Below are positions 1-9,016 of a stretch of DNA of 64,000 bases, piece after piece. Origin of the DNA: Bacteroidota bacterium (lineage in GTDB: Bacteria; Bacteroidota; Bacteroidia; Cytophagales; Cytophagaceae); contig JAEYZG010000051.1 of assembly GCA_023428135.1 (NCBI GenBank), positions 1-64,000 on the forward strand. Direction: 5' to 3'. The number at the start of each line of letters is the position of its first letter. The first letter of the stretch is position 1. Below the pieces are notes generated by a model. The model ran no database searches. It saw nothing but the letters and a program-made list of their open reading frames with translations, and was not told the origin of the DNA. The position numbers and the translations under genes are program-made.

Positions 1-2
1 TT

Positions 3-464
3 CCTCATAATGGAATCAATGAGTATGGAAGATGTATGGTAAAGACGACAGAAGGATATGTTATTGCAGGAAGTAAGAACAGGACAACGGATGCTACCAG
101 TTTAAGAGATGTTTATATTGTAAAGACTGACTTTAATGGCATTTCAGGTGTTAATGATAAATTTGTTGTGACGGGCAATTATAGCTCAGAGGCTAATTCT
201 ATAGTAGCATTAGGTAATGGAGTGTATGGTGTTACGGGTTATATCAGGACAGCAGCAGGAGACAAAAACATCTATGTAGCCAAAGTTACTGAAGAAGGAA
301 AAGTACTGGCATCAGCAGAGTTTGGAGGAGCAGGAAATGATGAAGGTAAACACATCATCTATACTAAAGATGGAGGTTTCCTTGTGATAGGTTCTATCTA
401 TGCAGTAAATAACTCTATGATGGCTGCCTACAAGATGAGCTCTGATTTGAAGCTTGTCAAATAA
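3..464 (+). CDS. C-terminal end of a beta-propeller-like protein (5' end outside window)
   Basis: The reading frame is open to the left edge, so the methionine codon at 36 is probably internal and the gene begins upstream of the window. The visible 154 residues hold repeated stretches of the kind 'GYVIAGSKN', 'GVYGVTGYI' and 'GGFLVIGSI', about 40-50 residues apart. They look like blades of a beta-propeller as found in Bacteroidota surface lipoproteins. No sorting domain or enzyme motif is visible in this piece; the protein simply ends after a last blade. A good terminator follows at 485-513. The specific function cannot be told from the fragment. Confidence 0.6.
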   Translation, partial: PHNGINEYGRCMVKTTEGYVIAGSKNRTTDATSLRDVYIVKTDFNGISGVNDKFVVTGNYSSEANSIVALGNGVYGVTGYIRTAAGDKNIYVAKVTEEGKVLASAEFGGAGNDEGKHIIYTKDGGFLVIGSIYAVNNSMMAAYKMSSDLKLVK

Positions 465-484
465 AAAGGTATAAAATATATCAA

Positions 485-513
485 AGGCAGTCAGTAAATG
501 GCTGTCTTTTTTT
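485..513 (+). terminator. Rho-independent terminator after the propeller gene
   Basis: A 9-bp stem (485-493 with 499-507, two G-U pairs) closes a 5-nt loop and runs into seven T residues (507-513). It separates the partial gene from the DUF4157 locus. Confidence 0.75.
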
Positions 514-639
514 AAATCATTTTTTTAGTTAAAACATTATTTATAACAGCTATGGAATGTGCACTCAAATTAGTGCTAAAACCTTTTTTTGATTTAAATA
601 AATCTATTGGATATAGAGATTGCACAATAGTAGAAAGGT

Positions 640-690
640 TATTTGTGCAGGTAGTTTTTGTTTTATCTTTTTAATTATACTGATTCAGCT
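640..690 (+). promoter_or_regulatory. 5' leader shared by both DUF4157 genes
   Basis: The roughly 40 nt before the ATG at 691 align with the 40 nt before the ATG at 4634. Both have a T-rich block, 'ttttatctt', an A/T stretch, and 'attcagc' just before the start codon. Neither has a Shine-Dalgarno. Recent duplication or shared translational or transcriptional control would both explain this; the sequence alone does not decide. Confidence 0.45.
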
Positions 691-3168
691 ATGGGAGAAT
701 TTTTAAATAAAAGTCCCCAAGGGAATGGCACCAAACAAAATCTTCACCAATCACAACATTCGCAATTAAAAGCAGATGATCAAAAATCGTCACAAAGCAA
801 AGAGGTAAAATCAAAAGAAGAGTTTTCTAAAGATTCTTCATTTGCGAAAGTGTTGCAAGGAAAATGGGATAGTTCAGGAGGAGGAGAGGAGAATAATCAG
901 AAGAGAGGTCCTGTACCTCCCATGGTGATGGAAGAGGATGAAGAGCCTATTCAGAGAAAAGGTCCTATGCCGTTGCAGTTTCATGCAGCAGAAGAGGAAG
1001 AAATTCCTGTTCAAAGAAAAGGCCCAGTGCCTCCTATTTCGATCCAGGAAGAGGAGGAACAGCCAATTCAAAGAAAGGGGCCGATACCTATAGAGTTTTA
1101 TGCAGCGGAAACAGAAGAAGAACCGGTTCAGCGAAAGGGCCCTGTTCCTCCTATAGATTTTGATCAGGATGAACGGTCTCAAAGTGGTTCTTCTTCATCT
1201 GATAAGATGCCTCCATTGGTTCAAAGGAAAATGGAATCATCATTCGGGGAAGATTTTTCTGATGTAAACATTTATGCCAACTCATCCCAATCAAAGGATC
1301 TTAATGCCCATGCTTTTGCCAAAGGCAATGACATACATTTCGCTCCGGGTATGTACAATCCTGAGTCGCAAAAAGGGCAGGAACTTTTAGGTCACGAACT
1401 GACCCACGTTGTTCAGCAACGACAGGGAAGAGTCCAGCCAACTGTTCAGAAGAAGGGCTTGGGGATTAATGATGATGCGGGTTTGGAGAAGGAGGCGGAT
1501 GTGATGGGAGAGAAGGCGGCGAAGGGGGAACAACTTTTGGTTGGTAATTCTCTATCAACTCAAAATTCAGACAGGATGCCAATTCAGATGAAGAAAAAGG
1601 AAGACGTTTTAAAATCTGTCAGCGATTATAATGAGGAAATTGCTAGTGCTAGTCAGCAATATGGGATCGAAGAAAAACAACTCAAAGCTATTATTGCAGT
1701 TGAGTCCGCAGGAATAAAGGATGCAACGAGTGGATCTGCATTTGGATTAATGCAATTGACGGAAGAGACATGGAATGATACAAGAAAGAGGTATCCTGAA
1801 CTAAAGGCTTATGATTTTGGTACATATTGGAAAAATCCGAAAGTAAATATCATGTTTGGTGCAGCTACTTTTAAATTAAAGTTGAAAAGTGTAGGGGTAA
1901 ACTCACAAGATAAGAACTTTGCGGCTATTGCAATTACTGCTTATAATGCGGGTGAGGGAACAGTTAAAAAAGCTATAAAATATGCTTCTGCTGCAGGATC
2001 TAAAGATCCATATTCGGAATGCTTTAATGCTCAATATTTAAAACCAGCCATTAAAGATACTGGCATTTATAAATACTACTTAACGGGAAAAGGAAAGAAA
2101 AGCAATAAAACAGGAAGTGTTGATGAAGCTATTGAATTAAAATATAATGAGGTTCTTGCTTATCCTAATAAGGTTAATGAATATCTTGATCTTCAGTATG
2201 GGAAAGAAAATAAGGATCATAACAAACAAATTACTGAAACCTCAAGCTTAAAAAAGGGGAATATGGGAAACGTTGTCAATGTGCCAGGTATACAAAGTTC
2301 AGGAGCTATATATATTGTGAAAAAAGGAGAAACTTTAGATATTATTGCAAATAAAAATTCAGTTTCCAAAGAAGATTTGAAAAAGTGGAATTTACAGAAA
2401 TTGCGAAAATGGGGAAATGTTGAGGGATTTGAAGCTGGGGAAGCTATTTTAATTAAAAAAGATGAACTTCAAAAAGAAGAAGTTAAATCGAGTACACCTG
2501 AACCAGGTATAATGAATGTTTTGTTTGATTATTTTGAAACATCTAAGGATATTGTTAGCGATTTGTATAATGAATCATCTGAAGGGATCTCAAGATTTTT
2601 TGATAAGGTGTTATTTGACAATGAAACAAAGGCTGAAGCTCAAGTTAAGTCCAAACAAGCTGCTGAAAAGCAAATACTCCCTCCTAAAGCTTCTAATGAT
2701 AAATTGGGCAATTCGAAAGACAATTCTGTCAATAAGCATATTGATAGGGTTGCAGCAGCAAGGGGATTAATTGGCATTCCATACAAACAGGAAACTAATA
2801 GTGCGCTGAGAACAGGGGATTCAAAAGATGCTAAAGCATTTATGGACTGTTCTGAGTTTGTATGTAGAGTACTATTTGCGAATGGTGTCACTGATAAAGT
2901 AGAGCAGTTAAATTCGGACGGATTAAAAATCTTATTATCTGATAATAAAAAATTTGAGCATAGTAATTCTGCAAAAGCCGGAGATATAGCATTATGGGAT
3001 GGACATGTTGGAATCGTTTCTAGTGTTGAAGGGGCAAAAATAAGGTTAATACATGCAAGGGGAGAAGGTAAATTATCTTCTGAAAACAAATATCATATTT
3101 TACCATCAGAATATAGAACTTCGAAATTTTACGGATATTACAGACCGAAACAATTATTGACCAAGTAA
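691..3168 (+). CDS. DUF4157 effector with lytic transglycosylase, LysM and NlpC/P60 domains
   Basis: Predicted 825-residue modular effector that attacks peptidoglycan. The ATG at 691 is preferred over the upstream TTG at 658 because the paralog at 4634 starts at the same MGEF sequence. Order: acidic leader; five RKGPVP-type repeat units (about 70-152); DUF4157 (about 173-290) with HELTH at 235-239 and a downstream EADVMG that could supply a third zinc ligand; SLT-type lytic transglycosylase (about 314-430, likely catalytic E338, then GLMQ and AYNAGEG motifs); LysM (about 540-590); NlpC/P60-type amidase or endopeptidase (about 683-820) with C720, H772 and H788. DUF4157 proteins are known to be enriched near eCIS loci and in their toxins. 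No signal peptide is visible, which fits loading into an injection particle. The lipoprotein gene 11 bp downstream may be its immunity partner. No eCIS structural genes lie in this window. Confidence 0.85.
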   Translation: MGEFLNKSPQGNGTKQNLHQSQHSQLKADDQKSSQSKEVKSKEEFSKDSSFAKVLQGKWDSSGGGEENNQKRGPVPPMVMEEDEEPIQRKGPMPLQFHAAEEEEIPVQRKGPVPPISIQEEEEQPIQRKGPIPIEFYAAETEEEPVQRKGPVPPIDFDQDERSQSGSSSSDKMPPLVQRKMESSFGEDFSDVNIYANSSQSKDLNAHAFAKGNDIHFAPGMYNPESQKGQELLGHELTHVVQQRQGRVQPTVQKKGLGINDDAGLEKEADVMGEKAAKGEQLLVGNSLSTQNSDRMPIQMKKKEDVLKSVSDYNEEIASASQQYGIEEKQLKAIIAVESAGIKDATSGSAFGLMQLTEETWNDTRKRYPELKAYDFGTYWKNPKVNIMFGAATFKLKLKSVGVNSQDKNFAAIAITAYNAGEGTVKKAIKYASAAGSKDPYSECFNAQYLKPAIKDTGIYKYYLTGKGKKSNKTGSVDEAIELKYNEVLAYPNKVNEYLDLQYGKENKDHNKQITETSSLKKGNMGNVVNVPGIQSSGAIYIVKKGETLDIIANKNSVSKEDLKKWNLQKLRKWGNVEGFEAGEAILIKKDELQKEEVKSSTPEPGIMNVLFDYFETSKDIVSDLYNESSEGISRFFDKVLFDNETKAEAQVKSKQAAEKQILPPKASNDKLGNSKDNSVNKHIDRVAAARGLIGIPYKQETNSALRTGDSKDAKAFMDCSEFVCRVLFANGVTDKVEQLNSDGLKILLSDNKKFEHSNSAKAGDIALWDGHVGIVSSVEGAKIRLIHARGEGKLSSENKYHILPSEYRTSKFYGYYRPKQLLTK

Positions 3169-3179
3169 AGTCATTTTGT

Positions 3180-4172
3180 ATGAGTTATAAATTATATATT
3201 ACCTTGTTCTTTTTTATTTTTTATGGTTGTTCAGATAGACATGAACAGAGATCTGTAAACACCAACATAGCTATTATAGATACATTGCTAAAATCACCTT
3301 ATAAAATGTCTCAAGGAAATTTGGAGCCAAAGGATAGTATACAGTTAAGATATGAATTTAATAAAGAGGTTCCTAAACAATTTAAATTCAATGATTCAAT
3401 TATATATTTAGGGAATGGCCAAAGTATAGTAGGCTTTGATTTGAAAGGAGAAAAGGTCTTAGAGATCAAGATTGCCGAAGAAATATTAAATGGAATACCT
3501 TTTTCAGATTTTGAAGTATCTGAGGTATTTAACAATATGTATTATCTCTTGATAGGGAGAAAATTTATTCTTGTTGATGCCAATGATTCTCTGCAAAAAA
3601 TAGTCTTCGAGTATAATGCCGGTGGAGATAAAATTTTTAGTGCAGGTAAGGATAATTTTTTTATCCCTTATCAAAGTCAAAGCTCAGATGGAGGTATAAT
3701 TAATAGTTTAAAGAAGTATTTTGATAATGAAAATAAATTGAATGATTTTAAGTCTAATGTTGATTTTTCGGGCGAAAGTTTTTTGGCATCGAATGGAGTT
3801 ATTTATTTCATCTCGGAAGGTAATGAATTGCATTTAGTTAGTTACAATGAAAGGATAGAGCCAGATATAATACAACTTGAGGGGATGATCGACAATAGAG
3901 CTTGGGTGCTGGGTTTTCTGAATGACAAATTGTTGGTTAAGCAGGTTTCTGATTCAGGAAAAGATATAATTTATGAATTAAATAAGAATAATTTTAAAGT
4001 TGAAAAAAGTAATTTGTTGGATATTGATTATTCTGATATTAATCAAGAACTCCTGGAAGATGAAGATTTATTTTTAGATAATCCAAACAGGATTTTTTAT
4101 GCGAGCTATAAAAATTCTATTAAGGTGCTTCGTATTGGGAAATCGGGCAATGCTACAGTTTATTCTATATGA
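3180..4172 (+). CDS. Lipoprotein of unknown function, candidate immunity protein
   Basis: A 330-residue protein with a short hydrophobic signal and lipobox ending at C17 (FFFIFYGC), so probably anchored in the periplasm or outer membrane. The body is rich in beta-strand patterns such as 'QSIVGFDLKGEKVLEI', suggesting a beta-propeller-like fold, but no family is recognised. It starts 11 bp after the stop of the DUF4157 peptidoglycan-hydrolase effector and is surely co-transcribed with it. A periplasmic lipoprotein is where protection against a peptidoglycan hydrolase would be needed, so an immunity role is a reasonable inference. It could equally be an unrelated propeller lipoprotein like the one ending at 464. 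Confidence 0.6.
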   Translation: MSYKLYITLFFFIFYGCSDRHEQRSVNTNIAIIDTLLKSPYKMSQGNLEPKDSIQLRYEFNKEVPKQFKFNDSIIYLGNGQSIVGFDLKGEKVLEIKIAEEILNGIPFSDFEVSEVFNNMYYLLIGRKFILVDANDSLQKIVFEYNAGGDKIFSAGKDNFFIPYQSQSSDGGIINSLKKYFDNENKLNDFKSNVDFSGESFLASNGVIYFISEGNELHLVSYNERIEPDIIQLEGMIDNRAWVLGFLNDKLLVKQVSDSGKDIIYELNKNNFKVEKSNLLDIDYSDINQELLEDEDLFLDNPNRIFYASYKNSIKVLRIGKSGNATVYSI

Positions 4173-4324
4173 CCTTTAGATGGGAGGAATTATAATGACT
4201 TGAATTTTTCAGATTCAAAATAGGGTCCTTGGTTTTGCCTAAATTATTTGTAGGAGGGTCAGACCTATATTCTTTATGCAGGATATGTTTTTTTGAAGTT
4301 GTTAAAACACAATTATATATAAGA

Positions 4325-4365
4325 CTTGAATGGTAATTTCAAGCTTGTCTTAGAAGCAAGACAAG
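4325..4365. terminator. Pair of adjacent hairpins, possible terminator or processing site
   Basis: The first is a 6-bp stem (4325-4330 with 4338-4343). The second, directly abutting, is a perfect 8-bp stem (4344-4351 with 4358-4365) and 6-nt loop. No T-run follows, so the terminator call is weak. The site lies about 150 bp after the first effector operon. Confidence 0.35.
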
Positions 4366-4589
4366 ATTCCGTACCAAATTTGATTTAGATCTTTTTGAAA
4401 TTAATTCCCTTTGCTACTTCTTCTAAAAATCTATTTAAACACTTGATTTTTAAGTCAATCTTGTTATTTTTGATAAGATTATCTTTTAACAGTAGTTGGA
4501 TTTTTTTTAGGAATGTCAGTAATGTTTCCATTCAATACATAAAATGTTTGAGGCATTTTGATTATTCAGGAATAAGATATTCTTTCCGT

Positions 4590-4633
4590 ATAAGTATGTT
4601 TTTCATTTTATCTTGTATTACACTCATTCAGCA
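4590..4633 (+). promoter_or_regulatory. Second copy of the shared DUF4157 leader
   Basis: It matches the leader at about 640-690 through the T-rich block, 'ttttatctt' and 'attcagc' next to the start. It supports the ATG at 4634 as the true start of the second gene. Confidence 0.45.
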
Positions 4634-7399
4634 ATGGGAGAATTTTTACATAAAAACCGTCAAGGAACAGATAACAACCGGAACCTGCATCAATCCCAGC
4701 AGAAAAAGCTAAAGGCTGTTGATCAAAAATCTTCACAAAATCCAGAATCTGAAGAAGAGCAATCTAAAGATTTATCATTTCAAGATGTCTTGCAAAGAAA
4801 GTGGGATAGTTCTGAAGGAGGTGAAGAACATAATCAAAGAAGAGGTCCTGTACCTTCAATGATGGAGGAAGAGGAAGAAGAGCCATTACAAAGAAAGGGA
4901 CCTGTGCCATTGCAGTTCCACGCAGAGGAAGAAGAAGAATTGCCAATGCAGCGCAAAGGCCCTGTATCTTCTATTAGTGATGATTCAGGTGAGCTCTCTC
5001 AGAGTGACTCTTCTTCATCCGATAAGATGCCGCCTTTAGTACAAAGAAAGATGGAGGCCTCATTTAGCGAGGATTTTTCTAATGTAAATATTCACAAGAA
5101 TTCTGCACAATCTACAGATATGGATGCCCATGCGTTTACTCAGGGCAATGACATACACTTTGCACCGGGACAATACAATCCTGAATCTCAACAGGGGCAG
5201 GAATTGTTAGGTCATGAACTTACTCATATTGTCCAGCAGTGGTCCGGGGTGGTGAAACCTACTACTCAGATGAAAGGTGTTGGGGTCAATGACGATGCTA
5301 CTCTCGAAAACGAAGCTGATGTCATGGGTAAAAAAGCTGCGGAAGGAAAACCTGCAGAAGTGGAGGGGGCAGGATCTGGAATACAAAAGGAAACTGCTGA
5401 AGGGAACCTTTCTGAATGGAGAAAGAATGGAAAGTTAAAAGGCAAGGTCCCTGTGCGAGATGAAAATTCTGTACCTGATGCTAATGTTTCAGAAGATGAA
5501 AGTACTTATCAGGCATTGCTGGCGGAGGCAGAAAAGTTGCAAACTCAGCAAAGGGACAGGGCAGATAAGATGATTGTTAATGGGGAGGTAACAAGCTTTA
5601 ATTACTGGTTTGCAAAAGTATATAGTCTGGTTTCAAAACATGAAATCGAATATGTAAAAGCCGGGGCTTATTATTATCCGTCCTATGTGTTAAGATGTGT
5701 TCTTTATTTCGAAAGACTTTATAATGATAACTTAAATGCACAAGCTTCAGGAGGGAAAGTAGAAGATCATTGGAAAGTTGCTTTTGATAAAGCAAAGGAT
5801 TCAAAAACTAAGTATGATTTCTTTGATAACGAGCAAAAGAATCCAAATATTTTGGATGGAATTGGAGGTGGCTATAATAGTTCTGAGAGGTTTCTGGCAT
5901 ACGAGGCAAATAAGGCGATGGCAGTTGTCGATTCTCTTGTTGCTTCCATGTTGGCTCATATTCGTTTCGATCTTCCCAGAGCAGAAGCCTGGGTTTATAA
6001 TACCTACTACAAATCTCAGACTCCCACAATAAAAACATTCATGACAGATTTTATGACCATGGGAGGTGTTTTTGATAATGCCGGAAGAGAGATGCAGGCT
6101 GTTATTGCCCAAAAGGGAAGTGGACTTGCTGGTATTACACCCAAGATGGCTCAGGATATGTCTATGAGATATTTATATGGAGCTGATATGACTAAGGAGC
6201 GTGCAGATACCTGGAAAAGGGCAGAGGAGCTTTCCTTGTTACCTCAGTCAGATCGGGCTGTAGATCCTTATGCAAAGGGAAATGGTGATGTTGGCAAAGA
6301 CGCGACTTCCTATACAGATTGGTTGCATAAAATTTCAACTAACCCAAGCATGAAGGATACGGAGACTCCTCCTGTAAAGAATAGTTCAGAGATTTTAAGT
6401 AAGACTGAACAGGAGCTGGCAGCTCTTCCTTTAGTGGAAAGAATAAGAATGATAGCGCAAATGCTTTTTGCAACAACAATGGATGGAGCGGAAGATGCTA
6501 TAATGAAAATTCTTTTTGCAACTCAAAGGTTTAAAACAGCTGAAACCGTAACATTAATTGATGGGGTTGATCCTTATGAGCTCCTGCATGATTGTGATGG
6601 TGCTCAGTTTATGACACTGCGCTTTTTTCTGAAAAGTTATTATTATTCCAATGCACCAATAGTTTCAATGGTGAGGCTTCAGAATACATTGATCTCCGTT
6701 ATAAAGACCTTCAATGAAAGTTGGGAGGGCGACATAATGCTTGATATGCTCGGAAATAGAACTGACAGAAAAAGTATTGTTTCTGCTGCAGGTGTTTTAC
6801 AGCCTGGTCCTAATACAGGACCGGACAAAACATTCTGGGATGGCTTTGATATTCTGTATATGAATGTAATGAAAACGGAATTCCAAAGATCCCAACTTTG
6901 TGCTTTATTTGGGATTCCTTACAAGAGTTCCGGAAGTAATAGTGTTCCAAGACCACATTCAAAGAATACAGATCAACAAACCAATAACGGAGGGAATCGA
7001 GTTTTAGGTGATACCAAAAGCTCTGAGGAGTCTACTATTAAAGGGCGTGGAACAAATATGGATGGAGGAGACTATAAATTTGTGGACATTGATATTAATA
7101 AGCAAGAGTACGTTAAGATTACAAATCCTACATTCAGAGTGACAATGGAGGTTACAGAAGCTGAAATTATTGACAGATCTGCAGGTGGGGTTAAAATTAA
7201 AATAAAATTTAACATGAATGATGGAGAATATATACTTCATGGAAATAATACAGTAGAATTAAAAGGGCATTATAACTCAACTGGAGACATGATTGAAACG
7301 GAAGCTTTTACATTTCCAGTAACATATAATGGGGAGAACAGAATCATCACTTTTGAAACAGTGCTGGTTCCAACCTCTCTTACCAAGAAGTCACAGTAA
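4634..7399 (+). CDS. DUF4157 effector with unrecognised C-terminal payload
   Basis: A 921-residue paralog of the protein at 691-3168. The first 245 residues match closely (MGEFL start, LHQSQ, VLQ.KWDSS, RKGPVP units, MPPLVQRKM), but it has three RKGPVP units instead of five. HELTH is intact at 194-198 and is followed by an EADVMG motif. After about residue 240 homology stops. The remaining 650 residues include a mixed helical region with 'AHIRFDLPRAEAW' (distantly recalling DUF5995 proteins, unproven), a helical stretch around 'DGAEDAIMKILFAT', and a C-terminal beta-rich module of about 110 residues. No signal peptide is visible. A conserved carrier with a swapped payload is the pattern expected of polymorphic or eCIS-delivered toxins. 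The payload's target is unknown. Confidence 0.8.
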   Translation: MGEFLHKNRQGTDNNRNLHQSQQKKLKAVDQKSSQNPESEEEQSKDLSFQDVLQRKWDSSEGGEEHNQRRGPVPSMMEEEEEEPLQRKGPVPLQFHAEEEEELPMQRKGPVSSISDDSGELSQSDSSSSDKMPPLVQRKMEASFSEDFSNVNIHKNSAQSTDMDAHAFTQGNDIHFAPGQYNPESQQGQELLGHELTHIVQQWSGVVKPTTQMKGVGVNDDATLENEADVMGKKAAEGKPAEVEGAGSGIQKETAEGNLSEWRKNGKLKGKVPVRDENSVPDANVSEDESTYQALLAEAEKLQTQQRDRADKMIVNGEVTSFNYWFAKVYSLVSKHEIEYVKAGAYYYPSYVLRCVLYFERLYNDNLNAQASGGKVEDHWKVAFDKAKDSKTKYDFFDNEQKNPNILDGIGGGYNSSERFLAYEANKAMAVVDSLVASMLAHIRFDLPRAEAWVYNTYYKSQTPTIKTFMTDFMTMGGVFDNAGREMQAVIAQKGSGLAGITPKMAQDMSMRYLYGADMTKERADTWKRAEELSLLPQSDRAVDPYAKGNGDVGKDATSYTDWLHKISTNPSMKDTETPPVKNSSEILSKTEQELAALPLVERIRMIAQMLFATTMDGAEDAIMKILFATQRFKTAETVTLIDGVDPYELLHDCDGAQFMTLRFFLKSYYYSNAPIVSMVRLQNTLISVIKTFNESWEGDIMLDMLGNRTDRKSIVSAAGVLQPGPNTGPDKTFWDGFDILYMNVMKTEFQRSQLCALFGIPYKSSGSNSVPRPHSKNTDQQTNNGGNRVLGDTKSSEESTIKGRGTNMDGGDYKFVDIDINKQEYVKITNPTFRVTMEVTEAEIIDRSAGGVKIKIKFNMNDGEYILHGNNTVELKGHYNSTGDMIETEAFTFPVTYNGENRIITFETVLVPTSLTKKSQ

Positions 7400-7663
7400 A
7401 AGCAAGACTCCTGTAGTTTTCTTATATTTTCAATGGAATCCTATTGTAGCCAGGGTTTACGACTATAGTTTTCTTCTTTTGATTAATGGAGGTTTCTCAA
7501 TTAGTTTACCCATTACAAAAGAATAGGGACTTATATAAACGGGAAGGAAGTTTCTGATGGGATACTCCAGAGCTTTGATCCGCATTAAATTATGATGGCG
7601 TTAAAGTTGAATGTCCGTGAAAGGTTTTAATTTTGGCTTTATGAAATAGTAGTTCATGTATAA

Positions 7664-8233
7664 ATGAATAGGAAATTTAAATCATTATTAGTTTTATCAA
7701 TTGTTTTATTAACAATGATAAGCTGCGAAGCACAAGAGAAAATGCCAAAGGAGCCAAGATTAAAAATACCAACGTTTGAGGATGACGGTTGTTTTGTAAT
7801 TGTCCCTGTTAATAAAGGATATAGAAGTGTTATAAATGAACATGAAGGTTTTCTTGAAATTGGGAAGTCAGAGTTCAAAGATAGCGTATACAATTTGTTC
7901 CTTCCTTTTGGAGAAATACCGTCATTGATTGTTTCTGTCGAGCCATTGAACTTAACATTGGCTCCTACGCCAAAGGATTTTGCAAAGCATAGAACTAATA
8001 ATTATCAAAAATCTGGAGACTATATAGACAGCATCAATTTTAAAAGCTTCCATAATGATGAATTTGGAGAAGTATGTAAGGCAACTTACAACCTAACAAG
8101 TAACAGGGTTTACTCGGTAAATTATACTTTTTTTATGCGAAAGAATGTAATGACTATCGGATTTATTTTTACAGAAAATATGAATATCGATCCAGATAAG
8201 TCCTTAGAGAAAATGAAAATTTTATGTCCATAA
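7664..8233 (+). CDS. Lipoprotein, first of three tandem paralogs
   Basis: A 189-residue protein with signal peptide and lipobox near residue 21 (MISCEAQ). It shares with its two downstream neighbours the pattern FP/IPxFxDxxC, a GYxxxxxxxxGF segment, EFKDxxYxLxLP, LPSLxVxVExLN, and a closing 'CP' or 'YP'. No named family is recognised. It lies 264 bp after the second DUF4157 gene. Tandem lipoprotein arrays beside a toxin are often immunity genes kept against toxin variants, and that is the working hypothesis here. An alternative is an ordinary expanded Bacteroidota lipoprotein family. Confidence 0.6.
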   Translation: MNRKFKSLLVLSIVLLTMISCEAQEKMPKEPRLKIPTFEDDGCFVIVPVNKGYRSVINEHEGFLEIGKSEFKDSVYNLFLPFGEIPSLIVSVEPLNLTLAPTPKDFAKHRTNNYQKSGDYIDSINFKSFHNDEFGEVCKATYNLTSNRVYSVNYTFFMRKNVMTIGFIFTENMNIDPDKSLEKMKILCP

Positions 8234-8402
8234 GAAATTGATAGATTAGTTTCAGTAATATTTTAATGGGACATATATGAGCCTTGGTGTCGAGGAGGTT
8301 ATTAAAGATTCCCCTAACGTATTAGTGAGAATAGAATCACCACTTTTGAATTGGTGTTTCTTTAAAAAAATACAGGCTATTTAATCTTTAGCTTGAAACA
8401 AA

Positions 8403-8954
8403 ATGAAATATAAACTGCCATTATTCTTATTGTTTTCTTTATCGTTTATGCAAAGTTGTAATAGTCAGGACTTGCGTTTAAAGTTTCCTTCTTTTGATGA
8501 TAAGAAATGTATGATTGACTATCCCCTTAAAGGAGAATATGCTGAGTATGTAAAACGCGAAGGAGATTATCTGATAGTAGAGGAGAACGATTTTAAGGAT
8601 AATATTTATTTTTTAACACTCAATAGAATTGATCTTCCTTCATTTTATATTTCCGTGGAAGTATTGAATAGAAATAAAACCAGTTCACCTGAACATTTCT
8701 CAAAATCAATGATGAACTATTACACTAAGAATAATATAGCGATAAAAGACGTTCAGCATAAAAGTCTAAGCAATGAAATGGTCGGCAAGATTAGTAAGGT
8801 GGACTTTAAATATTCTTCTAATAATATCAGGAATATTATTTATTCTTTCTTTATTAATGACAAGGTCGTAACAATTGGCTATACAATACCAGATTCCATA
8901 GAGGATGTGGATTTTGACGATGACATTTTGAAATTGAATGTTGTATGTCCTTAA
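8403..8954 (+). CDS. Lipoprotein, second of three tandem paralogs
   Basis: A 183-residue homolog of its neighbours, with lipobox MQSCNSQ and the same core (FPSFDDKKC, DFKDNIYFLTL, LPSFYISVEVLN, SPEHFSKSM). It begins 170 bp after the preceding stop and so may have its own promoter. The most variable part between the paralogs is the middle and the C-terminal third after the 'HFSK/DFSK' segment, where specificity might lie. Function unknown; immunity is proposed only from position and location. Confidence 0.6.
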   Translation: MKYKLPLFLLFSLSFMQSCNSQDLRLKFPSFDDKKCMIDYPLKGEYAEYVKREGDYLIVEENDFKDNIYFLTLNRIDLPSFYISVEVLNRNKTSSPEHFSKSMMNYYTKNNIAIKDVQHKSLSNEMVGKISKVDFKYSSNNIRNIIYSFFINDKVVTIGYTIPDSIEDVDFDDDILKLNVVCP

Positions 8955-9016
8955 GATTATATTTAAATAAATTTCATTTTGCTGCTTATTGCCTGTATGC
9001 TTTTATATAATTAGAA

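Larger units (their letters stand above)
4173..4633. other. Intergenic region before the second DUF4157 gene
   Basis: About 460 bp without a convincing gene. It carries two adjacent hairpins (4325-4343 and 4344-4365) and, at its right end, the 40-nt leader shared with the first DUF4157 gene. An open frame at 4395-4712 reads low-complexity hydrophobic sequence into the next gene and is not credible. Confidence 0.6.

Noticed and set aside
658..690. TTG start at 658 for the first DUF4157 gene
   Set aside because: The paralog and the shared leader both place the start at the ATG before MGEF.
900..1150. CRISPR array
   Set aside because: The repeats here are in-frame coding repeats of RKGPVP with degenerate DNA, not exact repeats with unique spacers.
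4395..4712. 105-residue plus-strand open frame
   Set aside because: It runs into the DUF4157 gene in another frame and reads low-complexity hydrophobic residues.
8338..8360. Terminator between the first and second tandem lipoproteins
   Set aside because: The stem is only 5 bp with a broken T-run, so it is too weak to list.
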